A stretch of 14,825 nucleotides of DNA. Source: an uncultured Comamonadaceae bacterium. GTDB lineage: Bacteria > Pseudomonadota > Gammaproteobacteria > Burkholderiales > Burkholderiaceae. Position 1 is the stretch's first letter. Every line of letters starts with the position of its first letter. The stretch is taken from NCBI GenBank assembly GCA_946482115.1, contig CAMLQP010000045.1:1-14825 (forward strand), written 5' to 3'. A program made the position numbers and the translations under genes. Positions 1-6,834 of this stretch are shown in pieces. The notes beneath the pieces were generated by a model. The model did not search any database, was not told where the DNA came from, and was given only the letters and a program-made list of their open reading frames with translations.

Positions 1-467
1 GTCTGCATCCAGGAGTTCAGGCTCAGGATCCAGAACGCCGACAGCGTGGTGCCCACGGCCACCAGCGTGGTGGCGATCAGGTGCACCCGCTCCGAGACGC
101 GCCCGCGCCCGAACAGCATCACGCCCAGGAAGGTGGCCTCCAGGAAGAAGGCGGTCAGCACCTCGTAGCCCAGCAGCGGCCCCGAGATGTTGCCGGTTTT
201 TTCCATGAAGCCCGGCCAGTTGGTGCCGAACTGGAAACTCATGGTGATGCCCGAGACCACGCCGAGCGCGAAGGTCAGCGCGAACACCTTGGTCCAGAAG
301 TAGTAGGCGGCTTCCCAGCCGTCGGCCTCGGGCGTGCCCACCGCGCGCGAATGGCGCCAGCGGAAGTACAGCAGGAACCAGCCCAGCGCGATGGTGATGG
401 TGGGAAACAGGATGTGGAAGCTGATGTTGGCCGCGAACTGGATGCGCGCGAGCATGAGCGTGTCCAT
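1..467 (-). CDS. cydA: Cytochrome bd ubiquinol oxidase subunit I (CydA), C-terminus beyond the left edge
   Basis: Subunit I of the cytochrome bd quinol oxidase, an inner-membrane terminal oxidase that oxidises ubiquinol and reduces oxygen to water without pumping protons. Only the first 155 residues are in the window; the rest lies past position 1. The N-terminus aligns well with CydA: H18 in SFHILFP matches the E. coli H19 haem b595 ligand, E102 and E110 in the GYEVLTAFFLEATF segment match E. coli E99/E107, and FQFGTNW and SLNSWMQ are family signatures. The ATG is chosen because it follows the upstream regulator's stop by 3 bp and has a strong AAAAGGGG ribosome site 7 bp before it, inside the regulator's last codons. 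Tight coupling indicates co-transcription with that regulator. The Q-loop lies off the window, so bd versus cyanide-insensitive (CIO) type cannot be decided. Confidence 0.95.
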   Translation of the reverse strand, partial: MDTLMLARIQFAANISFHILFPTITIALGWFLLYFRWRHSRAVGTPEADGWEAAYYFWTKVFALTFALGVVSGITMSFQFGTNWPGFMEKTGNISGPLLGYEVLTAFFLEATFLGVMLFGRGRVSERVHLIATTLVAVGTTLSAFWILSLNSWMQ

Positions 468-470
468 GGC

Positions 471-1037
471 TCATGCCCCTTTTCGCGTGCCCGTGAGGCG
501 GTCTTTGAACTCCAGTACCTTGGTCACCGCCGCGCCCATGCCCATCAGCTGCATGGCGGTTTCGGGCGCCAGACGCTGCACATCGTCGAACCAGGTCATC
601 AGCCGGTCGATCAGGTCGTGCATGGCGCGCATGCGCTCCTGCGCGTGGCGCTCTTCCTCGCTCTGGGGTTCCTCCAGCAGCGCCATGCGCAGCATGGACA
701 GCGTGGGTTCGATCTCGCGGCGGCGGCGCTCCTCGGCCAGCACGCGGAAGATTTCCCACACGTCGGCCGGCGCCTCGAAGTACTCGCGCCGGTCGCCCGG
801 CAGGTGCTTCAGGCGCACCAGCCGCCACGACTGCAGCTCCTTCAGCCCCATGCTCACGTTGGAGCGCGAGAACGCCAGCGCCTCGGCGATGTCGTCCGCG
901 TTCAGCGGGTGCTGCGAGATGAACAGCAGGGCGTAGATCTGCCCCACGGTGCGGTTGATGCCCCATCGGCTGCCCATCTCGCCGAAGTGGGCGATGAACT
1001 GGCGGTTGAGCGGGGGGAGGGCGACAGGTGTGTTCAT
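471..1037 (-). CDS. GbsR/MarR-family transcriptional regulator, first gene of the cyd operon
   Basis: A 188-residue DNA-binding regulator of the GbsR branch of the MarR superfamily. A winged helix-turn-helix covers about residues 25-90: GQIYALLFIS (32-41), recognition region LNADDIAEALAFSRSNVSMG (45-64) and a wing at GDRREYFEA (81-89). The C-terminal half (about 95-180) is helical, rich in Arg/Glu and Met, and fits the dimerisation region. GbsR-type proteins mostly act as repressors; the ligand here is unknown. The stop is 3 bp before cydA, so the regulator probably controls its own operon and through it bd oxidase levels. The gap upstream carries a perfect 28-bp palindrome ending 27 bp before the start codon, a natural candidate operator. 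Start ATG is at 1037, with only a weak CAGG ribosome site. Family is confident; role in cyd control is inferred from position. Confidence 0.88.
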   Translation of the reverse strand: MNTPVALPPLNRQFIAHFGEMGSRWGINRTVGQIYALLFISQHPLNADDIAEALAFSRSNVSMGLKELQSWRLVRLKHLPGDRREYFEAPADVWEIFRVLAEERRRREIEPTLSMLRMALLEEPQSEEERHAQERMRAMHDLIDRLMTWFDDVQRLAPETAMQLMGMGAAVTKVLEFKDRLTGTRKGA

Positions 1038-1063
1038 GGCCTGAGATTGTGGCTTGTAAATGC

Positions 1064-1091
1064 TGAATTTTCAGTAATTACTGAAAATTCA
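1064..1091. promoter_or_regulatory. Perfect 28-bp palindrome, candidate operator of the regulator-cydA operon
   Basis: The left arm TGAATTTTCAGTAA is followed without spacer by its exact reverse complement. Each arm holds a 10-bp near-palindrome TGAAwwTTCA (1064-1073 and 1082-1091), so the site could take two dimers as well as one. It is strongly AT-rich in GC-rich surroundings and lies 27 bp before the regulator start and 54 bp before the radical SAM start, so it could affect both genes. An operator is inferred; there is no T-run to suggest a terminator. Confidence 0.6.
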
Positions 1092-1110
1092 ACACGACAC
1101 AAAGGGGAAA

Positions 1111-1130
1111 TACCGTATGAAAATACGGTA
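1111..1130. promoter_or_regulatory. 20-bp inverted repeat (8-bp arms, GAAA centre) just before the radical SAM gene
   Basis: TACCGTAT, then GAAA, then ATACGGTA: both 8-bp arms match perfectly. As DNA it looks like a repressor half-site pair. As RNA on the plus strand it would form an 8-bp stem closed by a GNRA-type GAAA loop, ending 15 nt before the ATG at 1146 and directly upstream of the AGAAAGA ribosome-site region. Which reading is right cannot be told from sequence. Confidence 0.45.
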
Positions 1131-1145
1131 ATCAGAAAGACCGCC

Positions 1146-2234
1146 ATGGATGACGTCCACATCCCCCTGACCGCGCTGAAAGGCCGTGGCGCGGTTTCGC
1201 GCATCGCCCACCGCTTCGAATCCGACACCCGCGCTGCCTTCGATGACGGCTGGGGCACGCTGGATGACCGGCACGCCGATACCCCGTTGCCGCCGCGCAC
1301 CGAAGTCAGCTTTGAAACCGCGCGCAGCGTCATCACCCGCAACGACTCGCCCGACATCCCGTTCGAATACTCACTCAACCCCTACCGGGGCTGCGAGCAC
1401 GGCTGCATCTACTGCTACGCGCGGCCGACGCACAGCTACCTCAACCTCTCGCCGGGGCTGGATTTCGAAACCCGCCTGGTGGCCAAGCACAACATCGCCG
1501 CCGTGCTGCGCGAGGAGCTCAGCCGCCCCAGCTACCGGCCCAGCCAGCTCGCCATCGGCACCGTGACCGACTGCTACCAGCCCATCGAGCGCGAGCTGCG
1601 CCTCACGCGCGGCGTGATCGAGGTGCTGGGCGAGGCGTGCAACCCGTTCGGGCTGGTCACCAAGTCCAGCGGCGTGGAGCGCGATCTGGACCTGCTGGCG
1701 CCGCTGGCCGCGCAGCGCCTGGCCGCCGTCTACGTCACCATCACCACGCTCGATGCCGAACTGGCCCGCACGCTGGAGCCGCGCGCCGCCGCGCCGCACC
1801 GGCGGCTGCGCACCATCCGCGCGCTGGCCCAGGCCGGCGTGCCCGTGGGCGTGAGCGTGTCGCCGCAGATCCCGTTCATCAACGAGGACATGGAGCAGGT
1901 GCTGGAAGCGGCCTGGGAGGCCGGCGCGCGCACGGCGTTCTACCAGGTGATCCGGCTGCCGTGGGAGGTGGCGCCGCTGTTCCGCGAATGGCTGGCCGCG
2001 CACCACCCGCTGCGCGCCGAGCGCGTAATGGCGCGCATCCACGACATGCGCGGCGGCAAGGACTACGACGCCGATTTCGCTACCCGCATGAAGGGCAGCG
2101 GCCTGTGGGCCGACCTGATCCGCCAGCGCTTCGAGAAGGCCTGCCGCCGGCTGGGTTTCAACCGCCAGCGCGAGCGGCTGGACCTGTCGCTGTTCAGGCC
2201 GCCGGGCCAGCCGGGGCAGATGCCCCTGTTCTGA
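1146..2234 (+). CDS. PA0069-family radical SAM protein (SplB-like)
   Basis: A 362-residue radical SAM enzyme related to the spore photoproduct lyase-like group (COG1533), best matching the uncharacterised PA0069/Rv2578c-type family. The 4Fe-4S/SAM motif is CEHGCIYC with C83, C87 and C90, preceded by SLNPYRGC, followed by YARPTHSYL, and the fold continues through GTVTDCYQPIE and VTKSSGVERD. The reaction is unknown. The reading frame stays open far upstream, but family similarity begins at ATG 1146; a weak AGAAAGA ribosome site precedes it, and the only nearby upstream ATG (1117) is in another frame and stops at once. The C-terminal PGQMPLF fits the PGQLSLF-like tail of the family. The gene diverges from the regulator-cydA operon, and its last 41 bp overlap the OsmC-like gene on the other strand. 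Confidence 0.9.
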   Translation: MDDVHIPLTALKGRGAVSRIAHRFESDTRAAFDDGWGTLDDRHADTPLPPRTEVSFETARSVITRNDSPDIPFEYSLNPYRGCEHGCIYCYARPTHSYLNLSPGLDFETRLVAKHNIAAVLREELSRPSYRPSQLAIGTVTDCYQPIERELRLTRGVIEVLGEACNPFGLVTKSSGVERDLDLLAPLAAQRLAAVYVTITTLDAELARTLEPRAAAPHRRLRTIRALAQAGVPVGVSVSPQIPFINEDMEQVLEAAWEAGARTAFYQVIRLPWEVAPLFREWLAAHHPLRAERVMARIHDMRGGKDYDADFATRMKGSGLWADLIRQRFEKACRRLGFNRQRERLDLSLFRPPGQPGQMPLF

Positions 2235-2637
2235 GGTTCAGCACCACCTCGGCGCCCAGCGTGTTGCTGACGGTGCACAGCGCCTTGGTGCGTTGCACCA
2301 GCTCCTGCGCCACGCTGGCGTCCAGCGCGTCGGGTGCCTGCACATCCACCGTCAGGCGGGCAAAGCGGTGGGGCAGGTCGGTGGCCTTGACGGCATTGAC
2401 CGTTGCGCCCAGCTCGCCCAGCGCCAGGCCCATCTGCTGCGCGGCCATGCGCATGGAGATGGTGATGCAGGTGCCCAGCGAGGCCAGCAGCAGGTCCGAC
2501 GGCGACAGTCCCTGTGCCTGGGGCGTCGTGGCGCCGGCACCCTGGAACCCGGCCTCGCTGGTGAAGCGGGGGGCGCTGTCCGTCGGCAGGCTCACCTGCA
2601 GCGGTCCGTAGGTCTTGGGTTTGAGTTTCACCTGCAT
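2194..2637 (-). CDS. OsmC/Ohr-family protein (YhfA-like subgroup)
   Basis: A 147-residue cytosolic protein of the OsmC/Ohr superfamily, whose members reduce organic or hydrogen peroxides with a reactive cysteine pair. The pair is visible as C57 in SPSDLLLASLGTC and C121 in ALCTVSNTL. The SPSDLLLASLGTC form is closer to the YhfA-like subgroup than to Ohr or classical OsmC, so substrate and activity are uncertain. ATG 2637 has a GGAG ribosome site 5 bp upstream, and the gene begins 10 bp after dctM, making it the last gene of the TRAP operon. The final dozen residues (TGASAPAGPAA) are low-complexity and encoded antisense to the radical SAM gene, which suggests a C-terminal extension past the natural domain end near VVLNLR. 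A role in protecting cells during use of the transported substrate is only a guess. Confidence 0.88.
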   Translation of the reverse strand: MQVKLKPKTYGPLQVSLPTDSAPRFTSEAGFQGAGATTPQAQGLSPSDLLLASLGTCITISMRMAAQQMGLALGELGATVNAVKATDLPHRFARLTVDVQAPDALDASVAQELVQRTKALCTVSNTLGAEVVLNLRTGASAPAGPAA

Positions 2638-2647
2638 GGGGGCTCCG

Positions 2648-3937
2648 TCACATCAGCAGATCGGGGAGGAAGGTGGCGATGGCCGGGAACAGCGTCAGCA
2701 TCAGGATGGCCAGCAGCAGCAGCAGCCAGTAGGGCGTGGCGGCCACGGCCGCGCGGCCCAGCGTGATCTCGCCATTCGTCATCACGGTCAGCACCGACAG
2801 GTTGAGGCCCACGGGCGGCGTGAGCTGACCGATTTCGATCAGGATGGTGATGACCACACCCAGCCAGATCGGGTCAAAGCCCAGCTGCGTCATCAGCGGG
2901 AAGACCACCGGCAGGGTCATGACCATCAGCGACAGCCCGTCGAAAAAGCAGCCCAGCACCAGATAGGCGATCACGACGATGATCAGCACCTCGTACTTGC
3001 CCAGGCCGCCGGCCAGCGTGGATTCGAGCAGCGCCTGGGGCACGCCCAGCACGCTGGCCGACTGGGCCAGCACGGTGGCACCCAGCACCACGAAACCGAT
3101 GGAGGCGAACACCAGGGCCGAGCGCATCACGCTCTCCACCAGCTTGCGCGGCGTCAGGTCGCCCCAGACGAAGGCGATCACCATGGCCACCAGCACGCCC
3201 ACGCCGGCCGATTCGGTGGGCGTGGCATAGCCGAACACGATGCTGCCCATGATGGCCAGGATCAGCAGGATCACCGGCCAGATGCGCAGGCTGCCAACGA
3301 GGATGTCGCGCCAGGGCGTGCGTTCGTGCTCGTGCGGGTACAGCGACGGGTTGCGCAGGCACAGCACCAGGATGTAGGCCATGAACATCACGGTCACCAT
3401 GATCCCGGGCACGATGCCGGAGATGAACAGCTTGCCGATGGAGGTGTCGGTGAGTGCGCCGTAGATCAGGAAGGACAGGCTGGGCGGTATCAGCAGGCCC
3501 AGCGTGCCGCCGCCCGCCAGGCTGCCCACCACCGTGGCCTTGTCGTAGCCGCGCCGGGCCATCTCGGGGTAGGCCACCGAGCCCACGGCCGCCGCCGTGG
3601 ACATGCTGGAGCCGCTGACCGCGCCAAAGAGGGCGCAGACCGCGATGTTGGTGTGCAGCAGCCCGCCGGGCACGCGCGCGAACGCGGGCTTGAAGGCGGT
3701 GTAGGCACGCTGGCTGACACCACTGTGCAGCAGTATTTCGCCCAGCAGGATGAACAGCGGGATGGCGCTGAGCGTGAACGAGTTGAAGACGTTCCAGATG
3801 GCGTTGACGGCCAGCGAGGTGGCGCCGTTGGCGAAGAAATGCAGCAGCACGAACCCGGTGAGGCCCAGCGCCGCGCCCAGGGCGGCACCCGAAGCTGCGG
3901 TGATGACCAGCAGCGAGGAAAAGGCGGTCAGGAACAT
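2648..3937 (-). CDS. dctM: TRAP transporter large permease (DctM family)
   Basis: The 429-residue large membrane subunit of a tripartite ATP-independent periplasmic (TRAP) transporter, which moves an organic acid-type solute inward using an ion gradient. The sequence is a chain of about a dozen hydrophobic segments. It shows family signatures FILLGEILLHSGVS (62-75), GAVSGSSMSTAAAVGSVAYPEM (near 104-125, matching the conserved G-SGSS-A-AA-G stretch), GLLIPPSLSFLIYG and ELGQLTPPVG-like IGQLTPPVGLNL near the C-terminal third. Length matches the usual ~425-430. It starts 4 bp after the dctQ stop; only a weak GAG ribosome site is visible, so translational coupling is likely. The substrate cannot be read from this subunit. 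Confidence 0.95.
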   Translation of the reverse strand: MFLTAFSSLLVITAASGAALGAALGLTGFVLLHFFANGATSLAVNAIWNVFNSFTLSAIPLFILLGEILLHSGVSQRAYTAFKPAFARVPGGLLHTNIAVCALFGAVSGSSMSTAAAVGSVAYPEMARRGYDKATVVGSLAGGGTLGLLIPPSLSFLIYGALTDTSIGKLFISGIVPGIMVTVMFMAYILVLCLRNPSLYPHEHERTPWRDILVGSLRIWPVILLILAIMGSIVFGYATPTESAGVGVLVAMVIAFVWGDLTPRKLVESVMRSALVFASIGFVVLGATVLAQSASVLGVPQALLESTLAGGLGKYEVLIIVVIAYLVLGCFFDGLSLMVMTLPVVFPLMTQLGFDPIWLGVVITILIEIGQLTPPVGLNLSVLTVMTNGEITLGRAAVAATPYWLLLLLAILMLTLFPAIATFLPDLLM

Positions 3938-3941
3938 CGGG

Positions 3942-4460
3942 CTACTCGGCGGGCGTAGGGTTGGCGAGGGACGAGCGTTCGCTGCCTGAAGCGGTGCGTA
4001 CCAGCACCAGCAGCGCGCACAGCGCGACCGAGACCGGCGGCACCGCCATCCAGGGCGCCAGGCGCAGGCTGGCGGCCTCGGTCCGGATGTTGCGCTTGAA
4101 GGCGAATTCCAGCCAAGGTAGGGCTTCGATCAGGTACCAGCCGCAGAAGGCCAGCGTGACCGCGCTGGCCAGCACCGCCAGCGCCGTGCGGCCGCGCGGG
4201 CCCAGCGCGCTGGCCAGGAAAGTCACGCGCACGTGCTGGGCCTTCACGGTCACCATGGGCAGCGCCAGGAACAGCGAGGCACACAGCAGCAGGCCCACCA
4301 GTTCTTCGGTGTAGTACAGCGGCGAGCCCACCACGCGGCGCATCACCACGCTGGCGACGATGATGCCCACGATGGCGGCCAGCGCCAGGCCGGAGGCCCC
4401 AAAAAAAAGCCGGGCCAGAAGGCCCAGCAGGTGTTCAAGCTTGAGTATGAAACCGCGCAT
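3942..4460 (-). CDS. dctQ: TRAP transporter small permease (DctQ family)
   Basis: The 172-residue small membrane subunit that pairs with DctM and helps dock the binding protein. Four hydrophobic segments are visible, at roughly residues 15-38, 52-68, 90-110 and 135-157. Between the first two is the typical SPLYYTEELVGLLL stretch with the family's EE pair, followed by LPMVTVKAQHVRV, which corresponds to the conserved K-x-x-H-V-x-V segment. It begins 4 bp after dctP and ends 4 bp before dctM. Codons for RLFFGA contain a run of eight T followed by four G, at 4397-4408 on the plus strand as C4A8, unusual in this GC-rich DNA and possibly slip-prone. The C-terminal tail (GSERSSLANPTPAE) is hydrophilic. 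Confidence 0.93.
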   Translation of the reverse strand: MRGFILKLEHLLGLLARLFFGASGLALAAIVGIIVASVVMRRVVGSPLYYTEELVGLLLCASLFLALPMVTVKAQHVRVTFLASALGPRGRTALAVLASAVTLAFCGWYLIEALPWLEFAFKRNIRTEAASLRLAPWMAVPPVSVALCALLVLVRTASGSERSSLANPTPAE

Positions 4461-4464
4461 GCGC

Positions 4465-5475
4465 TCAGCGGCCCATGGCTTTCAGGATGGCCTCGCGGTT
4501 GGCCGGGGCCTTGCCGCCCGCCTCCTTGGCCAGATCGGCCCAGGTCTGCGACATGGCCTCCAGGAACTGCTTGCGGTCCGCCTCGGGGAAGTCGCCCAGC
4601 CAGTTCAGGCCCTTCTTCTTCAGTTCCTCGCGCGCGGCCAGCTCGCGCTGGTGGTCGCTGGAGTATTCGTTGGTGCGGTTCCAGGTGTCGTCGGCCGCCT
4701 TGGTGATCGCCTGGCGCTGTGCCGCGGGCAGGGCGTTCCACTTGGTGGTGGCGATGCCCAGCGCGTAGGGCGCCGACGGCATGGGGTAGAGGTAGGCGCC
4801 GTACTTGGCCACTTCGTGCATGTTCACCGTGTGGGCATAAAGCGCCGGGTAGACGGCGCAATCGACCACGCCGGTTTTCAGGGCCACGTACATGTCGGCC
4901 TGACCGATGATCTGGGCGGCCACGCCCAGGCGGCGGAAGGCGGCCACCTGCTCCTTGGCCCACACCCGCAGCTTCTTGCTCTTGAGCTCGGCCAGGGTCT
5001 TCACGGGCGCGTCGCGGCAGAAGATGGAGGCCTCCAGCATGGGGATGGCCAGGTAGCCCACGGCGGTGATGCCCCATTCCTTGAGTTCGGCATCCTGGAT
5101 CTGGCGCGTCACCGGCAGCGCGCGCTTGAGCTCGTCCGCCGTGCCGATGGCGCCCTGCACCAGCAGCGTGCCCAGCGCGGGCGCGTCGCGCGAGACATAG
5201 TTGGCCCAGATCAGGCTCATGTCCACCGCGCCGCGCGGCAGCACCTGCAGCACGTCGGCATCCTTGATCCCCAGCGAGCCGCCGTTGTGCAGCTTGATGG
5301 TGACGGCACCGCCGCTGTTCTTGCCCACGTCCTCGGCGAAACGGGTCAGTTCCTTGGTCTCGGGCCGGGATTCCGGCAGGGGGTTGTTGAAGCGCAGTTC
5401 GGTGGCCTGCGCGGCCAGGGTCAGGGTGGCCGTGCCGACGAGGCCGATGGCCAGGCGTTGCATGAGCGTCTTCAT
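4465..5475 (-). CDS. dctP: TRAP transporter periplasmic substrate-binding protein (DctP family)
   Basis: A 336-residue periplasmic binding protein that captures the solute and delivers it to DctQM. A Sec signal peptide is clear: MKTLMQR positive start, hydrophobic stretch to about residue 20, and a likely cut after AAQA (24). Mature sequence begins TELRFNNPLP. The family pattern is present: ELTRFAEDVGKNSGG near 42-56, GAVDM near 82-86, and SKKLRV with R170, the expected equivalent of the conserved arginine that pairs with the ligand carboxylate in most DctP proteins; here it is followed by WAKEQ rather than the common P-x-S. A monocarboxylate or dicarboxylate ligand is therefore likely but not identified. 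Start ATG 5475 has a GGAG ribosome site 6 bp upstream. First gene of the operon dctP-dctQ-dctM-osmC-like. Confidence 0.95.
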   Translation of the reverse strand: MKTLMQRLAIGLVGTATLTLAAQATELRFNNPLPESRPETKELTRFAEDVGKNSGGAVTIKLHNGGSLGIKDADVLQVLPRGAVDMSLIWANYVSRDAPALGTLLVQGAIGTADELKRALPVTRQIQDAELKEWGITAVGYLAIPMLEASIFCRDAPVKTLAELKSKKLRVWAKEQVAAFRRLGVAAQIIGQADMYVALKTGVVDCAVYPALYAHTVNMHEVAKYGAYLYPMPSAPYALGIATTKWNALPAAQRQAITKAADDTWNRTNEYSSDHQRELAAREELKKKGLNWLGDFPEADRKQFLEAMSQTWADLAKEAGGKAPANREAILKAMGR

Positions 5476-5537
5476 GAGTGCTCCGTGGAAATGGGGTGGA
5501 CAATTCGGGTCAGCGGGCGCTGTCCGGGTGCTCTGAA

Positions 5538-5554
5538 TGTTAAGTCAAATAACA
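5538..5554. promoter_or_regulatory. Inverted repeat TGTTA-N7-TAACA between dctP and the SRPBCC gene
   Basis: An AT-rich island in the 93-bp divergent gap holds TGTTA AGTCAAA TAACA, and a further GTTAT follows at 5564-5568. The 5-bp arms with a 7-bp spacer could be an operator, LysR-like in size, acting on dctP, on the SRPBCC gene or on both. No regulator gene is adjacent, and arms this short can occur by chance in AT-rich DNA. Confidence 0.3.
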
Positions 5555-5568
5555 AATCCAGAGGTTAT

Positions 5569-6036
5569 ATGCAAGGACGTGGAAGTCATGAAATCGGGGT
5601 CGAGAGCCGCGCCGGGCTGGAGGCCGCACCGGAGCGGGTCTGGGCGCTGATCCGCGACTTCGACGCCATGCCGGCCTGGAACGCCAGCGTGCTCACCTCC
5701 CGCATCGAGAATGGACCGGCCGACCGGGTGGGCTGCACGCGGGTGCTGGATTTCGGTGCGGGGGGCATCTGGGTGCACCGCCTCACCGGCCTGTCCGACG
5801 AGGACAGGGTGCTGCAGTACCGCATCGTCGGCGGCCCCGAGCCGGCGCCCCTGGGCCTGCGCGACTACCGCGCGCGCATGCAGGTCCGGCCCGACCGGCT
5901 GCGCCCCACCCAGGCCTGCGTGCTGGAATGGCGGGCCGATTTCGGCACCGACCAGCCCGAGGCCATGCGCGAGCGGGCCCTGCAGGTGTTTGAGGCGGGT
6001 TTCGCCGGCCTGCGCGCGCGGCTCGGGATCGGCTAG
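5569..6036 (+). CDS. SRPBCC-fold (START/polyketide cyclase-like) protein
   Basis: A 155-residue protein with the SRPBCC helix-grip fold, a hydrophobic-pocket domain found in lipid or aromatic ligand-binding proteins and cyclases. Typical marks are AAPERVWALIRDFDAMPAWN (about 21-40), the VGCTRVLDFG strand region, LSDEDRVLQYRIV in the middle and the long C-terminal helix MRERALQVFEAGFAGLRARL. Ligand and function are unknown. ATG 5569 is chosen because an AGAGG ribosome site lies 4 bp before it and similarity begins shortly after; the frame is open far upstream inside dctP but that part is antisense shadow. Divergent from dctP; its TAG stop overlaps the xth TAG on the other strand within a shared CTAG. 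Fold assignment is good; role undefined. Confidence 0.8.
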   Translation: MQGRGSHEIGVESRAGLEAAPERVWALIRDFDAMPAWNASVLTSRIENGPADRVGCTRVLDFGAGGIWVHRLTGLSDEDRVLQYRIVGGPEPAPLGLRDYRARMQVRPDRLRPTQACVLEWRADFGTDQPEAMRERALQVFEAGFAGLRARLGIG

Positions 6037-6797
6037 GCCAGCGTCAGCACCACTGGCGCGTGGTCGCTGGGCCGCTCGTTCTTTCGCGGCGCCTTGTCGA
6101 TCTCGCAGGCGCTGGCCTGGGCCTTCAGCGCGTCGGTGACCAGGATGTGGTCGATGCGCAGGCCACGGTTGCGGCGAAAGGCGAAATCGCGGTAGTCCCA
6201 CCACGAGAAGCTCTTGTCGGGCTGCGGGAACAGCCGCAACGCGTCGTGCAGGCCCAGCGCCACCAGTGCGCGCAGGTGGTAGCGCTCCTCCTCGGTGCAG
6301 TGGATGGTGTCGCGCAGGCCTTCGGGGTCCCACACGTCGGCGTCGTCGAAGGTGATGTTGTAGTCGCCCATCAGCACCAGCCGCGGGTGGCGCGCCATCT
6401 CGTCCTTCACCCACTCGCGCAGCGCCTTGAGCCAGTGCATCTTGTATTCGAACTTCTCGCTGCCCGGCTCCTGCCCGTTGGGGAAATAGGCGCCGATCAC
6501 GCGCACGCCGTCCACCGTGGCGCACACCACGCGCGACTGGTCGTCGTCGAAGCCGGGGATGTTCCTCACCACCTCGGCCGCCGGCGCGCGCGTGAGCAGC
6601 GCCACGCCGTTGTAGGTCTTCTGGCCGAACACCTGGGCCTGGTAGCCCAGCTCGGCAAAGGCGTCGTGCGGGAACTTGTCGTCGGTGAGCTTGAGCTCCT
6701 GCAGCGCCAGCACGTCCACCGGCCGTGCGCGCAGCCAGTCCAGCACCTGGGGCAGGCGCACGTTGAGGGAGTTGACGTTCCAGGTGGCAAGTTGCAT
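6033..6797 (-). CDS. xth: Exodeoxyribonuclease III (XthA family AP endonuclease)
   Basis: A 254-residue member of the exonuclease III branch of the endonuclease/exonuclease/phosphatase fold. It cuts DNA 5' to abasic sites and removes 3' blocks and nucleotides in base excision repair. Metal and catalytic residues are all present: N7 in TWNVNSL, E34 in LQELK, Y104 in GAYFPNG, D145/N147 in GDYNITFDD, D216-H217 in RIDHIL, and D245-H246 in the terminal SDHAPV. Length is close to E. coli XthA (268). ATG 6797 gives the canonical MQLATWNVNS start; the open frame extends further upstream but without homology. No clear ribosome site is visible. It is divergent from the GNAT gene with only 37 bp between starts, and convergent with the SRPBCC gene. 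Confidence 0.95.
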   Translation of the reverse strand: MQLATWNVNSLNVRLPQVLDWLRARPVDVLALQELKLTDDKFPHDAFAELGYQAQVFGQKTYNGVALLTRAPAAEVVRNIPGFDDDQSRVVCATVDGVRVIGAYFPNGQEPGSEKFEYKMHWLKALREWVKDEMARHPRLVLMGDYNITFDDADVWDPEGLRDTIHCTEEERYHLRALVALGLHDALRLFPQPDKSFSWWDYRDFAFRRNRGLRIDHILVTDALKAQASACEIDKAPRKNERPSDHAPVVLTLA

Positions 6798-6834
6798 GGC
6801 GCCCGATTGTTCCACAGCCGTTACGATGCCGGCC

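Noticed and set aside
1064..1091. Reading the 28-bp palindrome as an intrinsic terminator or as an ArgR box
   Set aside because: It has no T-run and lies between divergent gene starts, so a terminator is not expected. It contains TGAAT and ATTCA, but their spacing does not match the usual 18-bp ARG box, and no arginine gene is near.
81..1145. Possible N-terminal extension of the radical SAM protein by more than 350 codons
   Set aside because: The upstream frame is antisense to cydA and the regulator, is low-complexity, and crosses both inverted repeats; family similarity begins at ATG 1146.
1034..1378. Small minus-strand open frame antisense to the start of the radical SAM gene
   Set aside because: It crosses the palindrome and overlaps the regulator start, has no ribosome site and no recognisable domain.
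2615..3958. Plus-strand open frame of 447 codons opposite dctM
   Set aside because: The translation is dominated by His, Gln and Gly with no family resemblance, while the minus strand encodes a full-length DctM with clear motifs.
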